Positions 18,598 through 27,949 of a DNA stretch of 64,000 nucleotides are shown here, piece by piece. A model generated the notes under the pieces. That model saw nothing but the letters and a program-made list of their open reading frames with translations, did not search any database and was not told the origin of the DNA. The stretch is from assembly GCA_027592785.1 (NCBI GenBank), contig JAQCLD010000006.1, positions 1 through 64,000 of the forward strand, in the 5' to 3' direction. The stretch is from Acidobacteriota bacterium (GTDB lineage Bacteria > Acidobacteriota > Terriglobia > Bryobacterales > UBA6623). Position 1 is the stretch's first letter, and each line of letters begins with the position of its first letter. The position numbers were made by a program, and so were the translations under genes.

Positions 18598-19152
18598 TTA
18601 GTCTCCCTGCGAGCCGATCCAGACGCGGACAGTTTCGTCTCCGTCTTCGACGTTCACGATGTCGCCCGTGTTGCCTTCGAGTTCATTGATGGCGGCAAGT
18701 AGGTTGAAGCTTTCGCCGTCGCCGCTAAGCAACGCATCGACGACTCCGATGGGGATATCGACTTTGACGTGCTCGGATTTCTCGCCCGTCTTATCCACGC
18801 GTATTCGCACCCAGTCGCCCTCGCGGGCAACGCGTACGGTCTCGTCGGCTTCTTGCACCGTCACAAACTCGGCGTTGCCCGCATTCTTAATTTCCGCCCA
18901 AAGCTTGCGAATGTCAGCGATCGACACGTCATGCTCGTTGAGTTTCTCGACGGCCTTGTCGGTGAACTGTTTGGGGGCCATGCCCAGGGCCACTTTGGCG
19001 ACCGAGAGGGGCAGATTCACGTTGACTGTTGAGGCCTTCTCGCCGCCATCGGTTACTTGCACGTGAAGCCAGCTGGCAGTCTGCGCCCATAGCGGGGCGC
19101 CGAGGCTCAAACAAGCAGCGAGGGCTGCCGTACACAAAAATCGTCCTGTCAT
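18598..19152 (-). CDS. Hypothetical secreted protein (184 aa), related to neighbour
   Basis: Signal peptide; two internal halves with NVNLPLSVAKVALGM / KVDIPIGVVDALLSG and DETVRV. Confidence 0.7.
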   Translation of the reverse strand: MTGRFLCTAALAACLSLGAPLWAQTASWLHVQVTDGGEKASTVNVNLPLSVAKVALGMAPKQFTDKAVEKLNEHDVSIADIRKLWAEIKNAGNAEFVTVQEADETVRVAREGDWVRIRVDKTGEKSEHVKVDIPIGVVDALLSGDGESFNLLAAINELEGNTGDIVNVEDGDETVRVWIGSQGD

Positions 19153-19249
19153 CTTCGTTCTCCTCCTGAATCCAATTCCTTATGGAACTGACAGGAAGGT
19201 ACGGGACTAGGACAGGAAAGTTCCGACCGCGCTGCGATTTTGAGACCGA

Positions 19250-20281
19250 CTAGTTGAGGTAGTAGGCACGATAGAGCGTATCGCGCTGCTTGGGAACAAA
19301 ACCAGCATCGCGAATCATGCGGCGCAGATCTTCTTCGGTTGCCGAATGCTGGGCGCCAGCTTGACTCACGACGTTTTCTTCGAGCATGACGCTGCCGACA
19401 TCGTTCCCGCCGAACTTCAGCCCCAGCTGACAAACCTTCAAGCCTTGGGTCACCCAGGAAGTCTGGATGTTGACGATGTTGTCGAGATAGAGGCGGCAGA
19501 TCGCCAAGGTCTTCAGGAACTCGACCGCGGTTGCCTCGTCAGCGACCTTTTTGCCCAGAGGGTTGTTGACCGGTTGAAACGGCCACGGTATGAAGGCGGT
19601 GAAGCCGCCGGTCTCCTCTTGGAGTTGACGAATGATCTCCAGGTGGTTGAGGCGGTGCTCGACGGTCTCGCCGCAACCGAACATCATCGTCGAGGTCGTG
19701 CGCACGCCGAGTTGGTGGGCCGTGCGGTGGACTTCGAGCCAGTCGGCGGTAGTGCACTTGAGTCGCGCAATCTTGACGCGGACTTCATCGTCGAGGATTT
19801 CGGCTCCGGCTCCGGGAATGGAGTCGAGACCAGCATCGCGCATACGCGCAATCGTGTCCCTGATGGAAAGATTGCTGACGTTGGCGACCTCCAGGATCTC
19901 CGGCGCCGATAGACAATGCAGATGGATGTCGAACTTCTTCTTCAAGCCGGAGAAGAGGTTTTCGAAGTACACGATGTCGAGGTCCGGATTGACGCCGCCT
20001 TGCATTAAGACGCCGGTGCCGCCGAGATCAATCGTTTCCTGGATCTTATCGGAGATCTCGTCGAAGGAGAGGACATAGCCCTCTTTGTGGCCCATGGGCC
20101 TATAAAAGGCGCAGAATGTGCAGTACTCGGTGCAGAAGTTGGTGTGATTGATGTTGCGGTCGATGATGTAAGTCGCGACGCCTTCAGGATGGAACTTGCG
20201 GCGAACGGCGTCCGCTTCCATGCCGACGCCGATCAAATCGTCGCTTGCGAACAGGTCGCGGGCTTGCTGCTGAGTCAACAT
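19250..20281 (-). CDS. mqnC: Cyclic dehypoxanthinyl futalosine synthase, radical SAM
   Basis: CTEYCTFCAFYRPMGHKEGYVLSFDEI...TGVLMQGGVNPDL. Confidence 0.95.
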   Translation of the reverse strand: MLTQQQARDLFASDDLIGVGMEADAVRRKFHPEGVATYIIDRNINHTNFCTEYCTFCAFYRPMGHKEGYVLSFDEISDKIQETIDLGGTGVLMQGGVNPDLDIVYFENLFSGLKKKFDIHLHCLSAPEILEVANVSNLSIRDTIARMRDAGLDSIPGAGAEILDDEVRVKIARLKCTTADWLEVHRTAHQLGVRTTSTMMFGCGETVEHRLNHLEIIRQLQEETGGFTAFIPWPFQPVNNPLGKKVADEATAVEFLKTLAICRLYLDNIVNIQTSWVTQGLKVCQLGLKFGGNDVGSVMLEENVVSQAGAQHSATEEDLRRMIRDAGFVPKQRDTLYRAYYLN

Positions 20282-21126
20282 CAGTTCTGCTCCTGGCCGG
20301 CAATGGCCGAAGATTCAAGATAGCGCGCCGCGCAGCCTTTTGGCGCATATCCGGCTTGCTCGGCGAGCTCGAGATAACGGTCCATTGCCAGTCGCTCTCG
20401 GGGCCCTAGGTCGTACGAGATGTGGCCGGTAATGTACTCGCGCACTAGGTCTGGATCGAAGGCTCGCGCTGTGCTTTCCAAGCGGACGATCTCTTCGGTA
20501 TGACTGAGCCCGTAACACTTGGATTCTTCGAGAACGCCGGCGGCCGATGGATCGACGTGCTCCTTCGCGGCCCAGACGGCGAATACCATCGGCAGACCAG
20601 TCATCTCCACCCATTGCTGACCAACGTCATAGACGAACACGGGCTGGCCTTGCCATGCGGACATCTCCGGATCGAGCCGCAATGCCGGATCGCCGATGAT
20701 CAGCGCTGCGTCAGCTATCCGTAACATCGCATCGAGATCGGGTTGGTGCGGCGTTACGACGGGCGCCTCGACGCCTTTGGAACGCAGCACGAGTTGCGTG
20801 AGTACGACGGAAGTCCGCGAAGAGGTGTCCGCAGCGAGAGTGCGGATCTCGGCCATGGGACATTTAGAGACCAGCAAAATGCTGCGGACGGGCCCCTGGC
20901 AAACGATCGCGCTGCCGGGGATGACGGCCAGGTCCGGCTGCCGGGCCAGTTCAATGATGGGTACGAGCCCGATGTCGGCGCGGCCTTCTCTCAAGTCGTC
21001 CGCACATTCGGAAGGTACGACGAAACGGAGGTCCATTCGGCCCTTCTGCGGTCCGTGCAGCAGTCCCCAAACGAGCGGTGAGGTATTTAGGAAGCTGACG
21101 GCGCTAACTCGTGGCAGAACGGGCAT
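20281..21126 (-). CDS. mqnA: Chorismate dehydratase
   Basis: RVSAVSFLNTSPLVWGL...VPSECADDLREGRADIGLVPIIEL; 1-nt overlap with mqnC. Confidence 0.93.
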   Translation of the reverse strand: MPVLPRVSAVSFLNTSPLVWGLLHGPQKGRMDLRFVVPSECADDLREGRADIGLVPIIELARQPDLAVIPGSAIVCQGPVRSILLVSKCPMAEIRTLAADTSSRTSVVLTQLVLRSKGVEAPVVTPHQPDLDAMLRIADAALIIGDPALRLDPEMSAWQGQPVFVYDVGQQWVEMTGLPMVFAVWAAKEHVDPSAAGVLEESKCYGLSHTEEIVRLESTARAFDPDLVREYITGHISYDLGPRERLAMDRYLELAEQAGYAPKGCAARYLESSAIAGQEQN

Positions 21127-21249
21127 CGCAAGACCTCCATTCTACCAGCGTGCCCGATCAGTAAACGTCAAAGGCCATGTTCAACCCCGCCGCCATCTGA
21201 GGATAAGGCCTTATGGCCATGCCCTCGTCTCAACACTCAGAATAGGGAG

Positions 21250-21819
21250 GTGGACCGTCCTTTGAAGCTTTACGCTGGTTCGTGGAATCTGGCCCGGCGC
21301 CTATTCCTCGTGGCCGCGATTGCGTCCCTGGCGATGGCCCAACAAGCTCCTGAACCGCGCAACTACCAAAGCCCGCCCGAGACGCTGCCCCGGCGAGTTC
21401 CTGGGCAGCCGGTGCGCTTCAGCCACAAGGCACACGCGGCCCAAGGCATCGATTGTATCCGCTGCCACCCGGATTCAGCGAAGAAGTTTGAGGCGGGATT
21501 GCCGACTCCGCGCGATTGCATGGGATGCCATCGCACGGTCGCGCGCGATAACACCAGCATCCAAAAACTCGTTCAGTTGATCGCCGCCGATGTGCGCATC
21601 GATTGGATTCCGGTGTACGACTCGCCGAGCTACGTGATTTTCTCTCATCGCAAGCACGTACGCGCCGGGGAGACCTGCCAAACCTGCCACGGCGACGTCA
21701 CCCAATATGACGCCTTGCCGCAGGAAGTATCGATCAGTATGACCTCCTGCATGAACTGTCACACGCAGCGCGGCGTTGAGAACGAATGCTTCTGGTGCCA
21801 CGAGCTCAACGGTTTTTAG
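21250..21819 (+). CDS. Pentaheme c-type cytochrome (class III-like)
   Basis: Five CXXCH motifs: CIRCH, CMGCH, CQTCH, CMNCH, CFWCH; signal-peptide-like N-terminus. Confidence 0.9.
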   Translation: MDRPLKLYAGSWNLARRLFLVAAIASLAMAQQAPEPRNYQSPPETLPRRVPGQPVRFSHKAHAAQGIDCIRCHPDSAKKFEAGLPTPRDCMGCHRTVARDNTSIQKLVQLIAADVRIDWIPVYDSPSYVIFSHRKHVRAGETCQTCHGDVTQYDALPQEVSISMTSCMNCHTQRGVENECFWCHELNGF

Positions 21820-21823
21820 GTTG

Positions 21824-23422
21824 TTAGCCCTGACTTTCTTGCTTCGCTCCCGGCTGACCTTCGTCGACCCGAAATGAAGCCCGCGTAACGAGCGGGGCGC
21901 CGGGGCGGCTTACGTACTCCACCACCCGGTATTCGGATTGCCAAGACTGTGGGGTTACCGTGCAGCTGACGTAGCCGCGCTGCGCATTGTAGAAGCGTAC
22001 AAACGAGTTGTCGTTTTGGACGGATTCGGCGTACTCCACATTTTGGCTGCCGTCGCCTCCTGAGGTGATCGAAGTGCCCACGAACTCCGTTGCAACGACT
22101 GGCGATTCCTCGCGATCGAAATCGATCTTGATGTCGTTGACCCAGTTCGAATGGATGTCGCCGGTTAGCACGATAGGGTTGCGGACGTCCGGTTTGGAGA
22201 GCCGCTCAACGAATCGCTTGCGGGCCGCATCGTAGCCGCTCCACTGGTCCATGCTGTAGGCGATCTCTTCGCCAGCCTGGCGATCGACGCGGGCGACCAT
22301 GATCTGTTGAGCCAAAACGTCCCAAGTCGCCTGCGACTGGCTGAGCCGATCCGAGAGCCAGTTCTCTTGCGATTCTCCCAGCAGAGTTGCCTGGGGGTCG
22401 AAGACGCCTTCGCAAGGAGCGGTGTTGTGATCTCCGCAGGGCTGGTCGGTGCGGTACTGGCGAGTGTCGAGTACGTGAAAAGACGCCAAACGGCCGTATT
22501 CGCATCCCCGATAAAGCTGCATGTTGCTGCCGCGGGGACGCGTGGCTGAACCAATGGGCATGTGCTCGTAGTAAGCCTGATAAGCGTGTGCGCGACGCGT
22601 GAGCAGTTCGTCGGCGGAGACGGCTTGTTGTTCTGAAAAACGATCGGCGTAATTGTTGTCTACTTCGTGATCGTCCCAGGTGACGATCCAGGGGAACGCC
22701 GCGTGGGCTCTCTGAAGGTACGGATCCGACTTGTATAGCGCGTGGCGCACCCGGTAGTCGGCGATGGTCGTAATCTCGTCGCCGGTGTGCGCCCGAACTT
22801 GGCCGGTTCGGGCCGGCCCTTCGTAAATGTAGTCGCCCAGATGGACGACCACGTCGAGGTCCTCACGCGCCATGTGTTCGTAGGCGGTATACAAGCCGCT
22901 CTCATAGTGCTGGCAGGAGGCGAAGGCGAAGCGCAGCTGCCCGGCGAGATCGGCGGCGGCAGGAGCCGTGCGAAACCTGCCGACGGGGGAGATTTCGCTC
23001 CCAGCCCGAAAACGGTAGAAGTACCAGCGATGCGGCAGCAAGCCGGAAACCTCAACGTGCACGGAGTGCGCTAGCGCTTGCGGAGCCGTGACCTCGCCCG
23101 ATGCCGCCACGTTGCTGAAGCCTTCGTCCGCGGCGACCTGCCACTCCACGCGAACGTCTTCCGCCGCCATGCCTCCATCCGCCGCGAGCGGCTCAGGGGC
23201 CAACCTGGTCCAGAGGACGCATCCGCTGGGAGTGGGGTCACCGGAGGCGACGCCGAGCCGAAATGGGTAGTCCGAGTAGCGGCCCCGACCGGCGCCTGCT
23301 TGAGGCGGCGCGGCGGCCAGTCGCGCTAAGCCCCCTGCCATTCCGAGGCCGACGGCCAAAACATCTCTGCGGTTCAGTCCCCGCACATTCTGCTGCGATC
23401 TTCTCAAGCCTGTGTCCTCCAA
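21824..23422 (-). CDS. phoD: Alkaline phosphatase D (PhoD) family protein
   Basis: RLGVASGDPTPSGCVLWTRLAPEPL...VHLGDYIYEG...TWDDHEVDNNYAD...VLTGDIHSNWV. Confidence 0.93.
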   Translation of the reverse strand: MEDTGLRRSQQNVRGLNRRDVLAVGLGMAGGLARLAAAPPQAGAGRGRYSDYPFRLGVASGDPTPSGCVLWTRLAPEPLAADGGMAAEDVRVEWQVAADEGFSNVAASGEVTAPQALAHSVHVEVSGLLPHRWYFYRFRAGSEISPVGRFRTAPAAADLAGQLRFAFASCQHYESGLYTAYEHMAREDLDVVVHLGDYIYEGPARTGQVRAHTGDEITTIADYRVRHALYKSDPYLQRAHAAFPWIVTWDDHEVDNNYADRFSEQQAVSADELLTRRAHAYQAYYEHMPIGSATRPRGSNMQLYRGCEYGRLASFHVLDTRQYRTDQPCGDHNTAPCEGVFDPQATLLGESQENWLSDRLSQSQATWDVLAQQIMVARVDRQAGEEIAYSMDQWSGYDAARKRFVERLSKPDVRNPIVLTGDIHSNWVNDIKIDFDREESPVVATEFVGTSITSGGDGSQNVEYAESVQNDNSFVRFYNAQRGYVSCTVTPQSWQSEYRVVEYVSRPGAPLVTRASFRVDEGQPGAKQESQG

Positions 23423-23453
23423 CTCGTAAAGGGTAGTGAAGAGCGTTGACGAT

Positions 23454-23795
23454 TCAATTGCCTAGCGCAGCCAGCTCATCGGGGGCGAAACCCAGGATAA
23501 TCCGACGACCGGCGACGGTCACCGGGCGCTTGATCAAGTTTGGATGTTCGGACATCAGGCGCAGAGCTGCTGCGCGATTCGGCGGATTTCGTTTCATGTC
23601 GCTCTCGCGGTAGAGGACATTGCGCGTGTTCAGGAACAGCTTGTAGTCGCGATCGCCGATCAGGCGATCCAACTCCTCGACGCTGAGGCCTTTGTTGAGG
23701 TCGATGCGGTTCATCGTGACCCCCTTTTCCTCAAGCAAGCCCCGAGCCTTGCGGCAACTCGTGCAGCTTGGCTTCTCGTAGAACTTGACGGTCAT
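23454..23795 (-). CDS. ArsC/Spx-family thioredoxin-fold protein (113 aa; ORF start over-extended)
   Basis: MTVKFYEKPSCTSCRKARGLLEEKGV...LFLNTRNVLYRE...NLIKRPV. Confidence 0.88.
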   Translation of the reverse strand: MTVKFYEKPSCTSCRKARGLLEEKGVTMNRIDLNKGLSVEELDRLIGDRDYKLFLNTRNVLYRESDMKRNPPNRAAALRLMSEHPNLIKRPVTVAGRRIILGFAPDELAALGN

Positions 23796-23812
23796 TCTTG
23801 CACCCCTAGCTA

Positions 23813-24139
23813 TCAATAGCGTGGCAGGTCGGGATCGACTTGAAGGCTCCAGGCATCGATGCCTCCAGCCAGGCTGACGACGTCCGTCAGGCCTTGTGAG
23901 CGTAGCCACTGCACAACGTACATACTGCGGACGCCGTGATGGCAATAGACAACCAGCTGGCCCTCCATCCCGCGCAGCTCTTCGACGCGGCTCGGCGTAT
24001 CGTTCATCGGGATCAGAGTTGACTGCTCCAAGCGGACGAACTCGTTCTCCCACGGCTCGCGGCAATCGATCAACTGGATTGCCTCGCCGCGTTGCCGGCG
24101 TTCGTCGAGCTCCTTGGCACTGATCTCCGGCGAGGTCAT
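23813..24139 (-). CDS. Rhodanese-like domain protein
   Basis: QLIDCREPWENEF...LVVYCHHGVRSMYVVQWLRSQGLTDVVSLAGGIDAWS. Confidence 0.93.
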   Translation of the reverse strand: MTSPEISAKELDERRQRGEAIQLIDCREPWENEFVRLEQSTLIPMNDTPSRVEELRGMEGQLVVYCHHGVRSMYVVQWLRSQGLTDVVSLAGGIDAWSLQVDPDLPRY

Positions 24140-24201
24140 CTTCGCGAGTCACAGTGTAACAACGGAGTCCCTGAGAAGCGCCAATGTTATGATCGATCCG
24201 T

Positions 24202-24705
24202 ATGCACTACGTGGAGGCCAGAGGCAGGAGGTTGGTTACGCTTGAGCCGGATCACGCCACGCTTTGCAGTCTGTCGGAACAGGCCGGTTTCGCCTGCGTA
24301 CTCGAAGACCGGGATCGCCAAATCGTTCTCGACCTCAGCCTTAACAACTCTCTTGAACCGTTTGTGCTCTTTGACGCGGCCGACCCGGCGAACCTCGGCT
24401 GGTTTTCGCGGTGCCAGTTCTACGTGGACGGCCTGAGCGGGCGCGTTCTACAGACTCCGCTGACGATCTCTAATAGCCGAGTTAGCGGTCGAGTCCAGCC
24501 GGACCGCCTGCAGGTGAGCCTTTCCACCGAACTGCCTGCGACCTATTTGCTGCCCGGAAAGCAGAGCGTCAGCGAACAAGTGGTCTATTCGTTGCTGTTT
24601 AACTTCCTCACCGCGCTTCGCGAGAATGGCGTTGCTGTTTGCGGACGGGGAAGCGTCGAGCCCCTGACCGGCAACCGCAGCGTGCTGCAACCGCGCCGGC
24701 GATAG
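24202..24705 (+). CDS. Hypothetical protein (167 aa)
   Basis: Intact ORF with plausible codon usage; no family recognised. Confidence 0.6.
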   Translation: MHYVEARGRRLVTLEPDHATLCSLSEQAGFACVLEDRDRQIVLDLSLNNSLEPFVLFDAADPANLGWFSRCQFYVDGLSGRVLQTPLTISNSRVSGRVQPDRLQVSLSTELPATYLLPGKQSVSEQVVYSLLFNFLTALRENGVAVCGRGSVEPLTGNRSVLQPRRR

Positions 24706-24905
24706 GGTTCCCCGATACAAGAATGGTCCTACTACCTTCCGTAGAAGGCGTAGGGTAAGTCCCACTGCTGTGGGGTACCCAGGTACCGCCGGAAATTGAA
24801 CCGTTCTTACCATTGAGGGGATCACCATCGCGGGTGACAATCAAGGCGTACCAGGGAAGACTCACTGGAGCTCGCAAGGGGGGACGGGGTTCCGGAGGAG
24901 TCGAG

Positions 24906-24929
24906 GCCGGCTCGAAAGAGCCGGCTTTT
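24906..24929 (+). terminator. Rho-independent terminator GCCGGCTC-GAAA-GAGCCGGC-TTTT
   Basis: Perfect 8-bp GC-rich stem, GAAA loop, T tract. Confidence 0.85.
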
Positions 24930-24948
24930 CCTTCGGTACAAAAGGAAA

Positions 24949-24976
24949 GGCCGCCGAGATAATCGGCGGCCTTTTT
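24949..24976 (+). terminator. Second terminator GGCCGCCGA-GATAA-TCGGCGGCC-TTTTT
   Basis: Perfect 9-bp stem, 5-nt loop, T5; could work in both directions with the tolC-like operon. Confidence 0.85.
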
Positions 24977-24998
24977 ACGTTGAGGAGGGACCGCAGTT

Positions 24999-26642
24999 CT
25001 AGTCGTATTGGATCTGCACGTTGCGCTGGTTGAGCAAGTCGCCGGTGGCTTGATGCAAGCCGGTCACTGCTCGGCGGTAATTGATCGACTGGTTGACGAC
25101 CTGGCTCTGACTCTGAATCAGAGCGTCTTGGGCTTGCAGCAGAAAGAAGATCGTGCTGACGCCGAGGTCGTAGCGTTGTTGTTCGGCGTCAAGACGGAGT
25201 TGCGAGAAGCGGCGCGCCTCAAGAGCCTGTGTCACACCGGCCTTTGCCTGCTCGACTTGAGCGATGGCCTGCACGACATTGAGACGGATGTCTTGTTCGG
25301 TGCTGCGAAGATCGTAGAGATCTTGTTTTTTCGCGATCGACTGGTTGGCGAGCGTCGCGGCAGCCGCGCGGTTTCGTAGCGGCAGGTTCAGGCTAAGACC
25401 GACGCTGTAGGTCGGAAAGTCGAGTCCCCCGATCTGGCCGAACGCATCGCCGAGACCGCCTGGCAGTACCCCGATTACCGGACCCTCCGGTCCGTCTCGA
25501 AGCAATGAGTTGCCGCCGAGACCTTGAACCGAGTAGCTCGCGTTCAACGAGAGATCCGGGCGCATCTGATTCGTAGCCTGCTTGATATTCAAATCGCGGA
25601 CGTCTAGTTGCCTTCTTTGGACCGTCAACTCTGGACGCATCTGAAAGGCTAAGGCGATGAGTTCGTCCTCATTCAGTACGAGGGCATCCTCCGGGGGATT
25701 CGCAGATTCGGTGAGGTGCAGCGGCATGTCTCGGAAGTCAGCGTCTAGGTCAGCTCCGACCTGCCGCCGGACCGCCGCGTCAGCCTGTTGAAGCGCATAG
25801 ATCGCGTTCGTGACGGACACCTGCGCGTTCGCCGCCTGCTGTTCCGGCTGATAGATGTCAAGAGGCGAAATGGCGCCGAGTTCCAACTCTCGACGGCTCC
25901 GCTCGAGCGAGGTTTGCGCGAGGTTCAGATTGTTCCGTTGCACCTCTAGGCTTTCCCGCTGCTGGACGGCCAGCCAATACTGGATCTCGGCTCGCGCGAG
26001 GAGTGCGATGATCTGCTGTCTCGCTTGCTCTCGTGAACGGTCTAGCTGTACGCGGGCCACCAGGTACGGTATACGCTGGATCGACCTGCCACGACCGCGC
26101 AGCAACGGCTGAGACAAGTTCACTCCGAAAGTTTCGCGAAGAGATGGATTAAACGTCGCGATACTCCGATTGTTCGAGTTCCTACTGGTGCTGAAGTTCG
26201 CGTTCAGGTCGGTTCCCGTATCGAACGTCTTGCCGAACTGGGCTCGACCAACTTGGTTCAGCGACGACACGATGTCGCCTCCCTGCAAATTGTCTTGTGA
26301 GGGCGTCTGGCCACGTGTGGTGTCGAATGAGGCAGTGAAACTTGGGTCAAACGGGCTCAGTGCCGCCTGGACTTGGTTCTCTTGCGAGTAAACGTTGAGT
26401 TTCGCAACCTGCACGTCGCCGTGATTGGCCAACACCAATTCGATGTACTGCTGCAGCGACAGAGTAAGCGTGCCGTCCACCACAAAATCCCGCAATCGGG
26501 ACACCGGCTCGATCTCCACTTCGGTCGGCGGAGCCTGCCAGATCGAGTTCCAGTAGCTTGTTCGCGGGAATCCGCTGAACTGCGCCCAGGCCGGGGTGAC
26601 CATCAAGGCTGCCATCAACAACGCTAAACTCTTCTTTTTCAT
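24999..26642 (-). CDS. TolC family outer-membrane efflux protein
   Basis: LNLSQPLLRGRGR...LSLNLPLRNRAAAATLANQSIAKKQDLYDLRSTEQDIRLNVVQAI. Confidence 0.92.
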   Translation of the reverse strand: MKKKSLALLMAALMVTPAWAQFSGFPRTSYWNSIWQAPPTEVEIEPVSRLRDFVVDGTLTLSLQQYIELVLANHGDVQVAKLNVYSQENQVQAALSPFDPSFTASFDTTRGQTPSQDNLQGGDIVSSLNQVGRAQFGKTFDTGTDLNANFSTSRNSNNRSIATFNPSLRETFGVNLSQPLLRGRGRSIQRIPYLVARVQLDRSREQARQQIIALLARAEIQYWLAVQQRESLEVQRNNLNLAQTSLERSRRELELGAISPLDIYQPEQQAANAQVSVTNAIYALQQADAAVRRQVGADLDADFRDMPLHLTESANPPEDALVLNEDELIALAFQMRPELTVQRRQLDVRDLNIKQATNQMRPDLSLNASYSVQGLGGNSLLRDGPEGPVIGVLPGGLGDAFGQIGGLDFPTYSVGLSLNLPLRNRAAAATLANQSIAKKQDLYDLRSTEQDIRLNVVQAIAQVEQAKAGVTQALEARRFSQLRLDAEQQRYDLGVSTIFFLLQAQDALIQSQSQVVNQSINYRRAVTGLHQATGDLLNQRNVQIQYD

Positions 26643-26693
26643 CGTTTTCTCGAATCTCGCTTCTCGTCGCGTCCTCGACGAATCCTCGCCCGC

Positions 26694-27947
26694 CTACTCG
26701 TGCCGGATCGCTTCGATCGGGTCGAGCTTAGCCGCCTGCGTCGCCGGATAGATTCCAAATAGCAATCCAACGCCCACTGAGACGCCGAATGCTACTGCAA
26801 TGGAGACGAAAGTCACCACGGTCGGCATATCCGCCAAGATGGAGATTACCGTTGACCCCAGGAAGCCGGTGGCAATACCCAGCAGACCGCCGACAATGGA
26901 GATCATCACGGCCTCAATCAAGAACTGACGCACGATATCCCGCTGGCGTGCGCCGATGGCGCGACGAATGCCGATCTCACGCGTTCTTTCCAAGACGGTT
27001 GCCAGCATGATGTTCATGATGCCGATGCCGCCAACTAACAGTGAGATGCCGGCGATGGAGATCATCACGATCTCGAACATCCGCTGTTGCTGCTGGCGCT
27101 GGGCAAGCAAACCGGCAGGCACCGTAATGGAGAAATCTCCGGAGTCGTTGTGCCGGGCGGTGACGATGGCGCGGACGATCTCGGCTACTTCCACGGAACT
27201 GGAATCTGACTCGACGCGCACGAAGATCCCGTCAATCTCGTCCTTGAGGTAGCTGTTGTTGTCCTCGAACCGCCGCATGACAGTGTTTAACGGCGCGACG
27301 ACCAAATTGTTCCGATCGTCGGACTCCAATCCCTCAACCTTCGCGTCCGCTGTTGCGGCCGGGGACATCACGCCGACAACGCGAAGCCAGACTTCGTTGA
27401 GCTTGATGTATTTGCCCACGGCGCTGCCGTATCCAAGGAGGCTGCCTTTGGCCGCCTCGCCCAGAATGCATACCGGAGCCGAGTGCAGGTTTTCTTCTTC
27501 GGTGAAGAATCGGCCTTCGAGCATCCTGGTCGCGTAGATGTCTGTGTAGTTCGACATGACGCCGATCAGCTGCGGTACGTCTTGCTCGGTGGGAGGCAGA
27601 GTACTGGTTGGCGTAAATGTCTTGCGGGGCGACATCGCGGCGATGTGCGGCGTGTTGGCCTCAATCGCTCTCGCATCGCGGAAGGTCATGCCAGGCGATA
27701 CCTGCCGCATCGCCAGCAACGTATCGCGATCGATCGCCTCGGTCGCTTCGATGATGATGTTGTTGACGCCGAGTTGATCGATAAAACGCAACGTCTCTTC
27801 CTGCGCTCCTTGGGTGATCGATAGCATCGCCACGACCGCGCCGACGCCGAAGATCATGCCCAGCATGGTGAGCAGCGAACGCAGCTTGTGCGCTAGAAGG
27901 CTGGCCAAGCCCATCCAGAGCTCGGGTAGTACTGACGGAACACGCAT
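26694..27947 (-). CDS. MacB-like ABC transporter permease
   Basis: HKLRSLLTMLGMIFGVGAVVAMLSI...LVGGIGIMNIMLATVLERTREIGIRRAIGARQRDI. Confidence 0.95.
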   Translation of the reverse strand: MRVPSVLPELWMGLASLLAHKLRSLLTMLGMIFGVGAVVAMLSITQGAQEETLRFIDQLGVNNIIIEATEAIDRDTLLAMRQVSPGMTFRDARAIEANTPHIAAMSPRKTFTPTSTLPPTEQDVPQLIGVMSNYTDIYATRMLEGRFFTEEENLHSAPVCILGEAAKGSLLGYGSAVGKYIKLNEVWLRVVGVMSPAATADAKVEGLESDDRNNLVVAPLNTVMRRFEDNNSYLKDEIDGIFVRVESDSSSVEVAEIVRAIVTARHNDSGDFSITVPAGLLAQRQQQQRMFEIVMISIAGISLLVGGIGIMNIMLATVLERTREIGIRRAIGARQRDIVRQFLIEAVMISIVGGLLGIATGFLGSTVISILADMPTVVTFVSIAVAFGVSVGVGLLFGIYPATQAAKLDPIEAIRHE

Positions 27948-27949
27948 CT

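Noticed and set aside
21201-21216. ATAAGGCCTTAT palindrome between mqnA and the cytochrome gene
   Set aside because: 12 bp palindrome, single copy, no supporting context.
23454-24152. 232-aa ORF
   Set aside because: N-terminal half is antiparallel/out-of-frame reading of the rhodanese gene; the ArsC-like gene starts at 23795.
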